Of a DNA stretch of 64,000 nucleotides, positions 17,890 through 26,615 are shown in pieces. Both the position numbers and the translations under genes were made by a program. Position 1 is the stretch's first letter. The number at the start of each line of letters is the position of its first letter. Source of the DNA: SAR202 cluster bacterium bin22 (GTDB taxonomy: Bacteria > Chloroflexota > Dehalococcoidia > Lucifugimonadales > UBA3495); contig MPMM01000001.1 of NCBI GenBank assembly GCA_002238505.1, positions 1 through 64,000 on the forward strand. The letters run 5' to 3'. The notes under the pieces are model-generated. The model ran no database searches. It saw nothing but the letters and a program-made list of their open reading frames with translations, and had not been told where the DNA came from.

Positions 17890-18936
17890 CTAAAGGCGGG
17901 CCCCGTCGTACATTCCCACAAAGTAAGGAGGAATCTTCCGGTATATCTGGATCCGGTTACGCTGGGAGTCAACGATGAACAGCCGGTCGTCTTCGTCGAT
18001 TTCGATGCCAATGGGGCCACGCAGGAACCTTTCTCGCTCCAGACCCTGGGCTATCTCTCGTTGCAGCTTCATATCCGGATTAGCGTCCAGCTTGGTGATA
18101 CCCCACTTGGACAGAGTGGCATCGCCCATAATGAAGGTGATGAAAAGGCCATTGCTGTCCAGAACCTGAACCCGGTCGTTGTCCCAGTCGGTGACGTAGA
18201 TGATACCGTCCTTGTCAACGGCCACGCCGGTGGGGCGCTTGAACTCACCCTCTCCATTGCCGGTACTCCCGGCCTTCATCAGGAAGTTGCCATAGGCATC
18301 AAACTTCTGGATGCGGTCGTTGCGCCAGTCGGCGATGTAAATGTTGCCTTCCTGGTCAATATCAATGCCCCAGGGCATGTTAAACTGGCCGTCGCCATCG
18401 CCGTAACTGCCGAAGGAGGAGATATACTGGCCATCCTTGGTGTATTTCTGGACCCGGTTGTTGCCCGTGTCCACCAGCACCACGTTTCCGTCGGCGTCGA
18501 AGTGTATGCCCGAAGGCTGGTTGAACTGACCTTCTCCATCGCCTGCAACGCCCCAGGAACCCAGCCAGTCTCCGTCCTTGGCAAATATGGCGACCCGGTT
18601 GAGCCACTCGTCGGTGATGTAGAGGTTCTCTTCACTGTCCAATGCGATGTCGGTGGGCCAAACCAGCGAACCGTCGGAAGCGTTCTCGCCGGTGTCCATC
18701 AGCTCACCGCCAAGACGCCCGCCGTTGCCGATTTCGCCAATATATTCCTCGTCAACAGTGCAGACGGTGATGCGCTTGGAGTCTGCCCGATAGTCGTAGG
18801 CGCGGTTAACCACATACAGAATGTTGTCTTCGCCACGAGCCACGGATACGGGATTCTTGAAGCCGGGACCGGCCTCCTCACCCCGTCCAATCGTGTGGGT
18901 GTAACGGTAAGTTACACCTTGAACTTGCGTAGTCAT
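17890..18936 (-). CDS. NHL-repeat beta-propeller protein
   Basis: A 348-residue protein made almost entirely of NHL repeats, seen as recurring units such as FNQPSGIHFDADGN, FNMPWGIDIDQEGN, FKRPTGVAVDKDG and LRGPIGIEIDEDD, each followed by VTD/IADWxNDRIQ. The result is a six-bladed propeller. There is no signal peptide, so it is probably cytosolic or exported by an unusual route. NHL propellers mediate protein, RNA or ligand binding or act as lactonase-like enzymes; the role here is unknown. ATG 18936 (GAGG 5 nt upstream) is chosen over GTG 18942. It is the third gene of a minus-strand series DUF1800 - DUF1501 - NHL, separated from DUF1501 by a stem-loop. Confidence 0.88.
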   Translation of the reverse strand: MTTQVQGVTYRYTHTIGRGEEAGPGFKNPVSVARGEDNILYVVNRAYDYRADSKRITVCTVDEEYIGEIGNGGRLGGELMDTGENASDGSLVWPTDIALDSEENLYITDEWLNRVAIFAKDGDWLGSWGVAGDGEGQFNQPSGIHFDADGNVVLVDTGNNRVQKYTKDGQYISSFGSYGDGDGQFNMPWGIDIDQEGNIYIADWRNDRIQKFDAYGNFLMKAGSTGNGEGEFKRPTGVAVDKDGIIYVTDWDNDRVQVLDSNGLFITFIMGDATLSKWGITKLDANPDMKLQREIAQGLERERFLRGPIGIEIDEDDRLFIVDSQRNRIQIYRKIPPYFVGMYDGARL

Positions 18937-18961
18937 TTTCACCTCGGTGAATTAAGGTGAA

Positions 18962-18985
18962 GAGAGCGCCGGTTAAGGCGCTCTC
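18962..18985 (-). terminator. Stem-loop between DUF1501 and NHL genes
   Basis: A perfect 9-bp stem GAGAGCGCC / GGCGCTCTC with a 6-nt loop, just after the DUF1501 stop on the minus strand. The following TTCACCTTAA is a weak T-tract, so it may attenuate rather than fully terminate. Confidence 0.55.
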
Positions 18986-18999
18986 CCAATATCTCTGGG

Positions 19000-20139
19000 T
19001 TACTTTTTGATGAAGTCCAGCTTTTCGAAGCTGCCGTTGACGATGGGCTTGGCCTCAAGGTCGAACCAGTCTTCGAGGATGGTGGTGTAAAGGCCTCGGA
19101 AGTCATTGTTAAAGTGGAGGTCGCCGTCCAGCAGCTTGTCCTGTTCCAGGGACGGATACTCGCCGTAGAGGCCGCCCTTGACGCAATCGCCAATGATGTA
19201 AGCGGCGCCGCCGGAACCGTGGTCGGTACCGGAACCGTTGTCATGAACCCGCCGGCCGAACTCGGTGAATACCAGCAGCATTACGTTCTCGCCCTCGTTA
19301 TGCTCTTTCAGGTCCTGGTAGAAGTCGTTGACGGTGCGCGAAACTTCCCTGACCAGGTTAGCGTGGGCTGTTAACTGGGTTGCGTGGGTGTCAAAGCTGT
19401 TGTAGGGCGCAGTGGTGTAAAGCACCCGGGTGCCCAGTCCGGCACAGTGGACCTGCGCAATATTCCGCATGTACTGGCCGATGGAACTGTCACTGTATTC
19501 CACGGTGGAGGAATACTGAGCAGGGGCGGTGGCAAGGATATCGGCGCCTTTAAGGGCGTCCATTCCAGTTTGGGACAGATAGTCCACAACCGGGCCCTGA
19601 CCCATGGCCGGGGAGTACATGCGGGCAAAAATATCCAGGGCCTCAGACCGCTGTTCTTCGGCTTCGATAGTGGTCAGTACGCCGTAGGACTCCAGGTTGC
19701 CCACAGAGGCTATCGGTACACCAGGGGCTACCATGGCCCGGGGAAGCCCGCGACCAAAGTTGACGCCGGTAAGAACGTTGTCCTTATTGGGGTCAAGATC
19801 GCGGATCGCACGGCCCAGCCAGCCCTCGTCGGCGATCTTTTCGGGCTCGCAGGTGTGCCAGATGTCCATGGAGCGGAAGTGGGACCGGTTAGGTACGGGA
19901 TACCCCACGCCCTGGATTACTGCGACCTTACCCTCATCGTAAAGGGCTTTGAACTCGGGCATGTTGGGGTTGATGCCCAGCTCGTCATTGATTGGCATTA
20001 CCTGGTCCACGGGAATGTGGACGTTGGGCCGATTGTCCATGTACAGCGGGTTGGTGTACGGGACAAAAGTGTTCATGAAGTCATTGCCGCCGGATAGCTG
20101 AAGAACTACCAGGACCGGGTCTTTCTTGGTGCTGGTCAT
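19000..20139 (-). CDS. DUF1501 domain-containing protein
   Basis: A 379-residue protein of the DUF1501 family (alkaline-phosphatase-like fold). It begins MTSTKKDPVLVVLQLSGGNDFMNTFVPY, where QLSGGNDxxNT is the family signature, and carries FTEFGRRVHDNGSGTDHGSGGA, the conserved metal-type Asp/His cluster, near residue 300. The biochemical role is not established; the family usually travels with DUF1800, as here. The start was moved from the listed 20280 to ATG 20139, which has AGGAGGAG immediately upstream. Unlike many homologues it shows no Tat/Sec signal in this reading frame. Confidence 0.9.
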   Translation of the reverse strand: MTSTKKDPVLVVLQLSGGNDFMNTFVPYTNPLYMDNRPNVHIPVDQVMPINDELGINPNMPEFKALYDEGKVAVIQGVGYPVPNRSHFRSMDIWHTCEPEKIADEGWLGRAIRDLDPNKDNVLTGVNFGRGLPRAMVAPGVPIASVGNLESYGVLTTIEAEEQRSEALDIFARMYSPAMGQGPVVDYLSQTGMDALKGADILATAPAQYSSTVEYSDSSIGQYMRNIAQVHCAGLGTRVLYTTAPYNSFDTHATQLTAHANLVREVSRTVNDFYQDLKEHNEGENVMLLVFTEFGRRVHDNGSGTDHGSGGAAYIIGDCVKGGLYGEYPSLEQDKLLDGDLHFNNDFRGLYTTILEDWFDLEAKPIVNGSFEKLDFIKK

Positions 20140-20248
20140 ATCTCCTCCTGTAAATTGTTTCTTAATCCGTTTAGATGTCCGGCTTCCTGAATGAGCGGTC
20201 ACTTGTACCGAACTTCGGGAAGCTAGACTGAAATTCTGGAGTTCGCTG

Positions 20249-21658
20249 TTAGGAGAACTGGTACTCCTGGGTAGCCACAATCAACTGAAGCAACTGGCTT
20301 ACCTGCTCAGCGAACTCTTCGCTGCCGGTGTGAAGTTCGCTGGCTTTTACGGCCTGGGACAAGAACAGGTCACGAGTATCCTGCATCAGTTCATAGCCGC
20401 CCAGTAATTCCAGACAGCCATCCAGCAGGCCATCGGCGGAAATTACATCGCCGCGGGAAGCCAGCCTGGAAACTATGTCCTGGATGCCAGGGGCGTCCAT
20501 GCGTCCCATCTCGCCGGCGGCGAAGTTGACGCGCTCAACCAGCGTGCCGCTGTCGATCCATTCCTTGCCGGTGTGCCAGCCCTCAACGGTGGGCGGGTTC
20601 AAGAGGTCCTGACCCATGTAGCGGATCTGAAGGGCCGGATCGTAGAACCTGGGCTTGGGAGTCTGGAAATCGCCCACTATCCGCAGGGTGCCGCAAACGA
20701 CCTCAGAAGGATTCTTGACCTTGGCAAAGCGGGCGTTCTTGAAGCTGTCGGAATTGAACAGAACCCGCAGCATGGAAGTAATGTCATAACCGGAGTTGAA
20801 GTATTCGTCCTCCAGCGCCTTGATCAGTTCAGGGTCACGCGGCGGCGTGTGCTGCCAGGCGGGAACCTGGGGCTCGTCGGCGACGAAGAAATTGTAAAGG
20901 TGACGGGCAACGAAGCGAGCCGTAGCCGGCTGCTTGCAAATGATTCGAACTACGTCATCGCCGTTCCAGTTGCCGGTCTCACCCAGGAATGTCTTGTCAT
21001 CGTCGATGTGGTCGAACTTGTTGTAGAGGAACCGATTCGCATAGCTGCCGTATGGATAGCGGGGGATGGCATTGGCAATGGTCCAGCCAGTGAAGGCCTG
21101 GGCACAAGCCTTAACGTCGTCTTCACTGTAGTTAGCTTCACCATCCATGCCTACGCCCATGGAGAACAGCTCCAGTAGTTCCCGGCCCCAGTTCTCGTTG
21201 ACCGCTTCCTTGTGGCTCAGCTGATTGTCCAGGTAGTAAAGCATTGCGGGGTCTGTGGAAAGATACATGAGCAGGTTGTCAAACTTGCCCATTCCGTGAG
21301 CCCGGAAGTTGTTCAACTCCAGCAGTATCTGGCGGGCTCGCATGCACTTGGAGTCGCCCACGCAGAATATCCCGTGCCAGAAAAGGCAGATCTTTTCTTC
21401 CAGCTGTCGGGGAGAGTTGACCATGCGATAGGTCCAGTATCCCTGGTTGGCCATCAGGCCGTTCATGTCGCGCCAACCATGCATATAACGGTTCATAACA
21501 TCCATCTGCAGGTCGGGCTGCTCTTCCGGATGGAGCAATTCTTCCACGGTGGCCTCGTATCCCTTGGCCGCCCGCTGCTCCAACTCCTCATAGGACGCGC
21601 CGAAACCAGCGCGGCGCATGAGATGAGCCATCAACATAATGTCGTTATTGTCTGCCAT
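20249..21658 (-). CDS. DUF1800 domain-containing protein
   Basis: A 469-residue DUF1800 protein. Family hallmarks are the N-terminal HLMRRAGFGASYEELE, the central MVNSPRQLEEKICLFWHG, NENWGRELLELFSMGVG, DVKACAQAFTGW and the C-terminal YMGQDLLNPPTVEGWHTG. Function is unknown; the DUF1800-DUF1501 pair is found together in many bacteria and is often linked to secretion or surface processes. The start was moved to ATG 21658, which has AAGGAG 8 nt upstream, instead of the listed 21829. It is the first gene of the minus-strand operon, behind a good promoter at 21800-21829. Confidence 0.9.
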   Translation of the reverse strand: MADNNDIMLMAHLMRRAGFGASYEELEQRAAKGYEATVEELLHPEEQPDLQMDVMNRYMHGWRDMNGLMANQGYWTYRMVNSPRQLEEKICLFWHGIFCVGDSKCMRARQILLELNNFRAHGMGKFDNLLMYLSTDPAMLYYLDNQLSHKEAVNENWGRELLELFSMGVGMDGEANYSEDDVKACAQAFTGWTIANAIPRYPYGSYANRFLYNKFDHIDDDKTFLGETGNWNGDDVVRIICKQPATARFVARHLYNFFVADEPQVPAWQHTPPRDPELIKALEDEYFNSGYDITSMLRVLFNSDSFKNARFAKVKNPSEVVCGTLRIVGDFQTPKPRFYDPALQIRYMGQDLLNPPTVEGWHTGKEWIDSGTLVERVNFAAGEMGRMDAPGIQDIVSRLASRGDVISADGLLDGCLELLGGYELMQDTRDLFLSQAVKASELHTGSEEFAEQVSQLLQLIVATQEYQFS

Positions 21659-22384
21659 ACCTTTACTCCTTCTCTCAATTTCTTCCGGTGCACCAGCCCG
21701 TTCTGTCCTGAACGCAAGAATTCCGACAGTTACAGTCGGGCTAGTGCGAGAGCTTCGCCTAAGGTGGCAACTGCTTTCTGCCGGTATATGTGCAGTGAGA
21801 TTATAAGGGTTATAAGAAAAGTTGTCCAATACCGGGCCTGGTCTTTTCCAGGTCTCCTTTAAACGGTCCAGGAATGGATGCCATCAGATAAATGGTGTGT
21901 CACCTCGGGCTTATCCATGGTAATGTTACCGGCTCAGGCCCGGGGGTACCTCTGGGCAATCGCACTTCGACCATTGAGCCTTGGCTTCTCCATTTTCAGT
22001 ATGGGACTGCTGATATTCCCCTCTTCCAATTCTGCATTACCCTCGCCTACTATGGAATTAAGTGACTGGAGCAGACAAAAACTCTGCCAGTCCCGTCCAT
22101 CAACATTTCACGGGGAAGAAGCCACGGAGATCACCTTGCGGTAGCCATTGATTTGGTGCTTTGCGGCCCGTAAGGAAGAACGGTCCAAATACGAAGTGGG
22201 CTCAAATGAGTCGAAATTGCGGGGAAATTGTTCTTTGCCCCCATGTCTGCCTATACTCCATATGGTGCGATTGCGCCATGGTTACCTTTTACTTGGTTGA
22301 CACCTCAATCGTTTGCCCGTAGGCTGAATGCCGATTTGACCCACTTTTGGGTTCAGAATCCTATGATTGGAGAGCAATTGCCTA
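21659..22384. other. Intergenic region between divergent genes
   Basis: About 725 bp. The left part is the promoter and 5' UTR of the DUF1800 operon. The remainder (about 21860-22384) has no ORF with convincing coding features; the 88-aa plus ORF at 21878 has no RBS or recognisable motif. The right end supplies the GGAG Shine-Dalgarno of the amidohydrolase. Confidence 0.5.
21800..21829 (-). promoter_or_regulatory. Promoter of DUF1800-DUF1501 operon
   Basis: On the minus strand TTGGAC (21829-21824), 18 bp, TATAAT (21805-21800). The -10 is perfect consensus. The DUF1800 start lies about 135 nt downstream. Confidence 0.65.
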
Positions 22385-23353
22385 ATGCGCAGCATAGACA
22401 TTCACGCTCATATAACTCCGGAGAACTGCCTGAAAGCAATGCGGGAGGGCGCCGGCTTCTATGCGCTCAGCGCTGCCCAGGTGGCCGGGCGGTTTCAAGA
22501 CTACACACCTCGGGGTATGTGGACGCCTGAAGAAAGGATTAAGGATATGGACTCCCTGGGTGTGGATGTGCACATCCTTTCCACCCATTCCTTCCTTTAT
22601 TGTTATGACGGCGACCTTGACACCGTTGTTGCCATGGACCGGGAGTGCAATGATTACGTGGCAGGCTTAACCAGACAGTACCCCGAGCGCTTTTCGGGTC
22701 TGGCAAATCTCCCCATGCAGGATGTTGCCGCCTCCGTGGCGGAACTTGAACGCTCCGTAAACGACATGGGGCTGAAGGGCGCCATGATTGGGGACAACGT
22801 AAACGGCAAGACCTACGACAACCCCGAATTCTTCCCCCTGTGGGAGGCGGCGGAAAAGCTGGGCGCGGTGATGCTGATTCACCAGGATGGTCCCACGGTA
22901 GTGAGCCGGCGAAACAGCAAATACCATCTTTCAAACACTATCGGTAACCTGGCAGACCGGGCAGTTACCTTCGCGTCCTTCGTGTTTGGGGGAGTGATGG
23001 ACAAGTATCCCGATTTGCGCGTTTGCCTGTGTCATGGGGGCGGCTACGCCTGCTACGGCATTGGGCGAATGGACCGGGGCTGGCAGGTCCGCTCCGAGGC
23101 GCGGGTCAACATAAACCAGCAGCCCAGCGCCTACCTTCGCAGCTTCTATTACGATTGCCTGACCCAAAGTGAAGAAAGTCTGCGCTACCTTATCGACTGC
23201 GTGGGCGCTGATCGGGTTGTGTTTGGCACCGACTGGCCTGCTGACATGCAGATAGACTGGCCGGTTTCCTGGGTTCTGGGTCTGGAGAGTCTCACTGTTG
23301 AAGAGAAGGAAGCAATCCTCTGGAAGAACCTCGAGGAAATGCTTGGCATCTAG
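22385..23353 (+). CDS. Amidohydrolase, ACMSD-like (COG2159)
   Basis: A 322-residue metal-dependent hydrolase/decarboxylase of the amidohydrolase_2 family. The N-terminal metal motif HAH occurs in RSIDIHAHITPEN. Further family marks are RFSGLANLPMQD, LCHGGGY (metal histidine) and FGTDWPAD (catalytic aspartate). Relatives include aminocarboxymuconate-semialdehyde decarboxylase and resorcylate decarboxylases, so decarboxylation or hydrolysis of an aromatic-derived acid is likely. The start was moved from 22367 (TTG) to ATG 22385, the natural family N-terminus, with GGAG about 12 nt upstream. No operon partner. Confidence 0.88.
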   Translation: MRSIDIHAHITPENCLKAMREGAGFYALSAAQVAGRFQDYTPRGMWTPEERIKDMDSLGVDVHILSTHSFLYCYDGDLDTVVAMDRECNDYVAGLTRQYPERFSGLANLPMQDVAASVAELERSVNDMGLKGAMIGDNVNGKTYDNPEFFPLWEAAEKLGAVMLIHQDGPTVVSRRNSKYHLSNTIGNLADRAVTFASFVFGGVMDKYPDLRVCLCHGGGYACYGIGRMDRGWQVRSEARVNINQQPSAYLRSFYYDCLTQSEESLRYLIDCVGADRVVFGTDWPADMQIDWPVSWVLGLESLTVEEKEAILWKNLEEMLGI

Positions 23354-23710
23354 AGCCGCCCTTGCTTTGGACCTCTTGCGGGAACCAAAAGGGGTTCTCT
23401 TGCGTCTATAGATCAGGGAACCTCAAGGCGTGCCATAGATTCCAGCTTGACCTCAGCCCCGGAAAATATGGCGCGGGGAGGGCGAGACTGGGCAGCGAGG
23501 GAACTCGAAGAGATGCCCCGGGTTATTTTCGGGGTCTCGTAAGTCACGGGAGCGGTAGTCACAACCCCAAACCTCTGGAGGAGGCGACGCGCTTTGGTGC
23601 GGATACTGCACTTTTGCAAAAATCCGCACGGAATGGGATTTGTCAGCCGGGAAATGCATAGTTACAATAGGTATTTGTAGATTACATAACAAAGGAGTAA
23701 CGGAGGAATC
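23354..23710. other. Intergenic region
   Basis: About 357 bp between the amidohydrolase and the lipoprotein. A weak inverted repeat GAACC/GGTTC lies near 23391 and the lipoprotein promoter lies at the right end. No gene is seen. Confidence 0.5.
23640..23668 (+). promoter_or_regulatory. Promoter of proline-rich lipoprotein
   Basis: TTGTCA (23640-23645) and TACAAT (23663-23668) are separated by 17 bp. The coding start at 23711 follows CGGAGG. Confidence 0.65.
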
Positions 23711-24718
23711 ATGGGTATTGGGAGAAGTGGTGGTGTGAAGGTAGGCAAGCTTCCCGCAGTCTTTATTTTTCTATTGGTTTGCAGCATGAGTGTGCTGATC
23801 CTGGCGGCGTGCGGCGATGAAGAACCAACCCCCGCGCCGGCGCCGGTAGCGGCTCCAATTACGATTCCGACTCTGGCGCCCCAGCCGACGTTGCCGCCCC
23901 TGCCAACTGCTGCTCCTGCTGTTGAGGAGACCCAGGGTCCCGTTCCCACCAGGGTTGTTATTGGTCCTGCCAGCTTTGGCCGAGATCGGGCAACGGAAAC
24001 TCCGACCCCGGAACCTACCGAAGAACCGACTCTGGAGCCGACAGCTACGCCCGAACCTACTGCTCTACCCAGGCCAACTGCAACGCCAGCGCCGGTGGTG
24101 ATAGTACCCAATCCGCCGACGGCTACTCCCGTGCCCCAGCGGAATCCCTTTATCAGCATTAGTCCCAGTAGTGGGAAGGTAGGCTCTAACGTAACTGTTT
24201 CAGGCAGCGACTTTGAGCCTGGAGCCATCGTAGGCAGCATTCGTTTTGGGGGAGCCAGCGCTTCTCCCTCGGGTACCGTAACTGTCAATGCGGGAGGAAG
24301 TTTCACCGCCAGCGTAGCGGTCCCCGATACGGGACCTGGCAACTATAATGTGTCACTGACCGTTGGCTCGGATTCAGCCACAGCCAGTTTTATCGTTGAG
24401 GCCAGGGGCCAGGGACCGGTGGTGCCGGCTGGGGCACAAATTATTACTACACTTGCACCCGTGGGCAGCAATTTGAAGTGGGTCGCTTATCTGGACAATG
24501 CCACCAAGCGGTGGGCATTGTATGACCCCACCAACACTTTCGAGGTGAAATTCTTGCCCAGCTTCGCGAGGCCACCTCAGGATCTCAGCGCATACTTGCC
24601 TCTGACCCAAATCGAAAGTGGAAAGGCCTACTATATCTATGTTGATTCGGACGCAACGCATGAAATAGGCGGCAAGGAATACTCGTTCAAGTCCGGCGTC
24701 AACGCAATAGGCTGGTAG
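23711..24718 (+). CDS. Proline/threonine-rich surface lipoprotein with IPT-like domain
   Basis: A 335-residue predicted lipoprotein. After a basic N-terminus and hydrophobic segment, the lipobox LAAC-G lies at about residues 32-36. Residues 38-145 are a low-complexity Pro/Thr/Glu/Ala linker with recurring TPEPT and ATPEPT units, likely an extended, possibly glycosylated stalk. Residues about 148-230 (ISISPSSGKVGSNVTVSGSDFEPG) resemble an IPT/TIG immunoglobulin-like domain. The C-terminal 100 residues (SNLKWVAYLDNATKRWALYD, SGKAYYIYVD) form a further beta-rich domain like those found in Chloroflexi surface proteins. A cell-surface binding or structural role is inferred. The gene is monocistronic, with its own promoter and a strong terminator. 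Confidence 0.8.
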   Translation: MGIGRSGGVKVGKLPAVFIFLLVCSMSVLILAACGDEEPTPAPAPVAAPITIPTLAPQPTLPPLPTAAPAVEETQGPVPTRVVIGPASFGRDRATETPTPEPTEEPTLEPTATPEPTALPRPTATPAPVVIVPNPPTATPVPQRNPFISISPSSGKVGSNVTVSGSDFEPGAIVGSIRFGGASASPSGTVTVNAGGSFTASVAVPDTGPGNYNVSLTVGSDSATASFIVEARGQGPVVPAGAQIITTLAPVGSNLKWVAYLDNATKRWALYDPTNTFEVKFLPSFARPPQDLSAYLPLTQIESGKAYYIYVDSDATHEIGGKEYSFKSGVNAIGW

Positions 24719-24809
24719 ATGGTGAAATAAGGACGCGGCCGATCAGCTCGTCTTGAAGCGCTTGCCGGATATTCCGTAAGTCGGCCAACATACAGAGTGC
24801 AAATAGTGA

Positions 24810-24850
24810 GGGACCAGCCAAATCGTTTGGCTGGTCCCTTTCTTGTTTGT
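24810..24850 (+). terminator. Strong intrinsic terminator after lipoprotein
   Basis: A perfect 13-bp hairpin, GGGACCAGCCAAA / TTTGGCTGGTCCC (24810-24822, 24826-24838), with a 3-nt loop and a trailing CTTTCTTGTTTG tract. Confidence 0.85.
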
Positions 24851-24905
24851 CTTATGCCGACCAGTATGGGGTGGGAAATTCCCCGAGCCGCAAAAACCGG
24901 TTGTA

Positions 24906-25382
24906 TTAGCCGCCGATTACATTCTCCGATATGGCCCGGTCGCGCAGGTAGGCATTCTTCTCGATGTGATTGCGCAGGTTGATGAGGCCCGTCTCCAGCA
25001 GGTAGGACTCGACCTTCTGTGCAGCATCTTCCTGTTCAGACTGGGTGAGAAGTTCACCCACCTTGTCGCGCAGGTGCCTCAGTGACCAGGCTACCTGCTC
25101 CCCCACTGAGGTTATGCCCTCCGGAAAGTCCACGTGAGAATTTCCGGGCGTACCCAGGCGGTCGTATCCCCCGGTATGCCAGTGGCCAAGGTTGGCATGG
25201 CAGTCGAATCGCAGCACCTCTTCGTTCCCTACGTCCACGCCGATAGTGGGACCGCCGCAGCTCTCGCCCCGAATCGACAGGATGCGGAGGGGCCAAACGT
25301 AGGCTGTAACCTGGCCGTCCGCTGAAATCGGTACGTGCAGTTCTTCTCCCCAGTAGGCTTCTCCTGCGCGCTTGCTCGCCAT
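24906..25382 (-). CDS. Hypothetical protein
   Basis: A 158-residue protein I do not recognise. It starts at ATG 25382 behind AGGAGG; the longer listed ORF start lacks support. The N-terminal half contains HVPISADGQVTAYVWPLRI and a histidine-rich FDCHANLGHWHTGGYDR, which could bind metal. The C-terminal half is helical (VAWSLRHLRDKVGELL, KVESYLLETGLINLRNHIE). It is the third gene of a minus-strand set with two VOC-family proteins, spaced 44 nt from the PhnB-like gene, so a related small-molecule role is plausible but unproven. Confidence 0.7.
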   Translation of the reverse strand: MASKRAGEAYWGEELHVPISADGQVTAYVWPLRILSIRGESCGGPTIGVDVGNEEVLRFDCHANLGHWHTGGYDRLGTPGNSHVDFPEGITSVGEQVAWSLRHLRDKVGELLTQSEQEDAAQKVESYLLETGLINLRNHIEKNAYLRDRAISENVIGG

Positions 25383-25426
25383 AAACCTTTCCTCCTGCCT
25401 TTGGTGTTGGATTATTTGGCGCCAGT

Positions 25427-25888
25427 TTACTCCCCTCGGGCTGCCGATTCCAGTGCGGCCAGGTCTATCTTCTCCATACTGAGCAGCGCTGTCATAACCG
25501 GCTCCGGGTTTGCTTCCATCAGGTCTCCTAACGCGGCTGGGACAATCTGCCACGAAACGCCAAATTTGTCCTTCAGCCAGCCGCATTGTTCACTGGTCCC
25601 ACCCTCGGACAGCCCTTGCCAGTAGTGGTCTATTTCCTCCTGGGTCTCGCAGTTGACCACGAAGGATATGGCCGGAGAGAACTGGAACATCGGCCCCCCG
25701 TCCAAAGCGGTGAACTCCTGTCCAGCCAGTACAAGCGACACGAGCGCAGCCCCCTCTGCGGGTCCCGCCTCTAACGGCGAGATGCTAACAACCCTGGAGT
25801 CGGGGAACAGCGATACATACAACGCCGCCGCCTCCTGCGCCCGCCCGTCAAACCAAAGGAATGGTGTGATCTTTTGAAACTCCGCCAT
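25427..25888 (-). CDS. VOC/PhnB-like glyoxalase-fold protein
   Basis: A 153-residue protein of the vicinal-oxygen-chelate superfamily, PhnB / 3-demethylubiquinone-methyltransferase-like subgroup. Family marks are ITPFLWFDGRAQEAAALYVSLFPDSRV at the N-terminus (start of quote shortened from the repeat unit), ALDGGPMFQFSPAISFVV and CGWLKDKFGVSWQIVP. Enzymatic function in the subgroup is mostly unknown. ATG 25888 is used because the listed upstream start runs into the preceding gene. It lies 5 nt after the stop of the other VOC gene, so the two are co-transcribed. Confidence 0.85.
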   Translation of the reverse strand: MAEFQKITPFLWFDGRAQEAAALYVSLFPDSRVVSISPLEAGPAEGAALVSLVLAGQEFTALDGGPMFQFSPAISFVVNCETQEEIDHYWQGLSEGGTSEQCGWLKDKFGVSWQIVPAALGDLMEANPEPVMTALLSMEKIDLAALESAARGE

Positions 25889-25893
25889 GGCGT

Positions 25894-26328
25894 TTAACTC
25901 CCTTTCTCCTTCATCTCCGCGGGTAACAGACTTTCGTCGATCGCCATCGCCTCCCATATATGGTCGTCCAAATCCTGGAAGGCCCGGTAATACGCCCACC
26001 CGTGGTCGGCGGTCTCTCGGTACTCGCTGCCACCAGCAGCGATGGCGTCCGCAATCATGGTATCAACTGCCTCCCTGCTGGGTGTAGACACCGCCACCAG
26101 CACTTCCGATGTGACCGCAGCGTCGGCAATGCTCTTGCCTGGGATGAAGCCGCCATAAATGGAGGGAGGTAGCAGCATAACGTAGGACTTCTCGCCTATG
26201 ATCAGGCAGGCGCATTTGTCGTCCGTGAAGTCTTCGTTGAACTCAAAGCCCAGTGCTTTAAAGAAGGTTATGGACCTGTCCAGATCGGCCACCGGCAAGT
26301 TGACGTAGATCTCGCGGTTATACTGCAT
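25894..26328 (-). CDS. VOC family (glyoxalase-like) protein
   Basis: A 144-residue glyoxalase/bleomycin-resistance fold protein. It starts MQYNREIYVNLPVADLDRS, the usual first beta strand, and contains FFKALGFEFN and DLDDHIWEAM, the family C-terminal metal-side motif (D-x-D-G/x-H-x-W-E). It could be a small dioxygenase, isomerase or ligand-sequestering protein. ATG 26328 is chosen from the GGAGG 8 nt upstream. It is first in the minus-strand set VOC - PhnB-like - unknown. Confidence 0.85.
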   Translation of the reverse strand: MQYNREIYVNLPVADLDRSITFFKALGFEFNEDFTDDKCACLIIGEKSYVMLLPPSIYGGFIPGKSIADAAVTSEVLVAVSTPSREAVDTMIADAIAAGGSEYRETADHGWAYYRAFQDLDDHIWEAMAIDESLLPAEMKEKGS

Positions 26329-26615
26329 AACTGTGCCTCCGTAGGTTTGACAGCAATATATCCTACCCATAAAGTCGTGTCTATCGTATTACCAAGTGCG
26401 GACTGGGTCATGGGAAAGTGGTTTTGCTATAGCGCTCCAATGTAGGTTGTTTAGGCCGGAAAGAGTACTTGCCTTGCATCGAGGGTGGGTTTCAAAGCCG
26501 CTCCTAATCGCTGTAAACCATCTACACCGGAAGTCTGCCTGATTTTGCCCAACTTGTCCTAAGGCCTTACAATGCTGCCCCAGAGGTTCCCATACCTGTG
26601 GCAAGGAGGGTCGAA

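Noticed and set aside
21878-22144. 88-aa plus-strand ORF in the intergenic region
   Set aside because: No Shine-Dalgarno, no recognisable motif, ends in low-quality composition; may still be real but cannot be supported.
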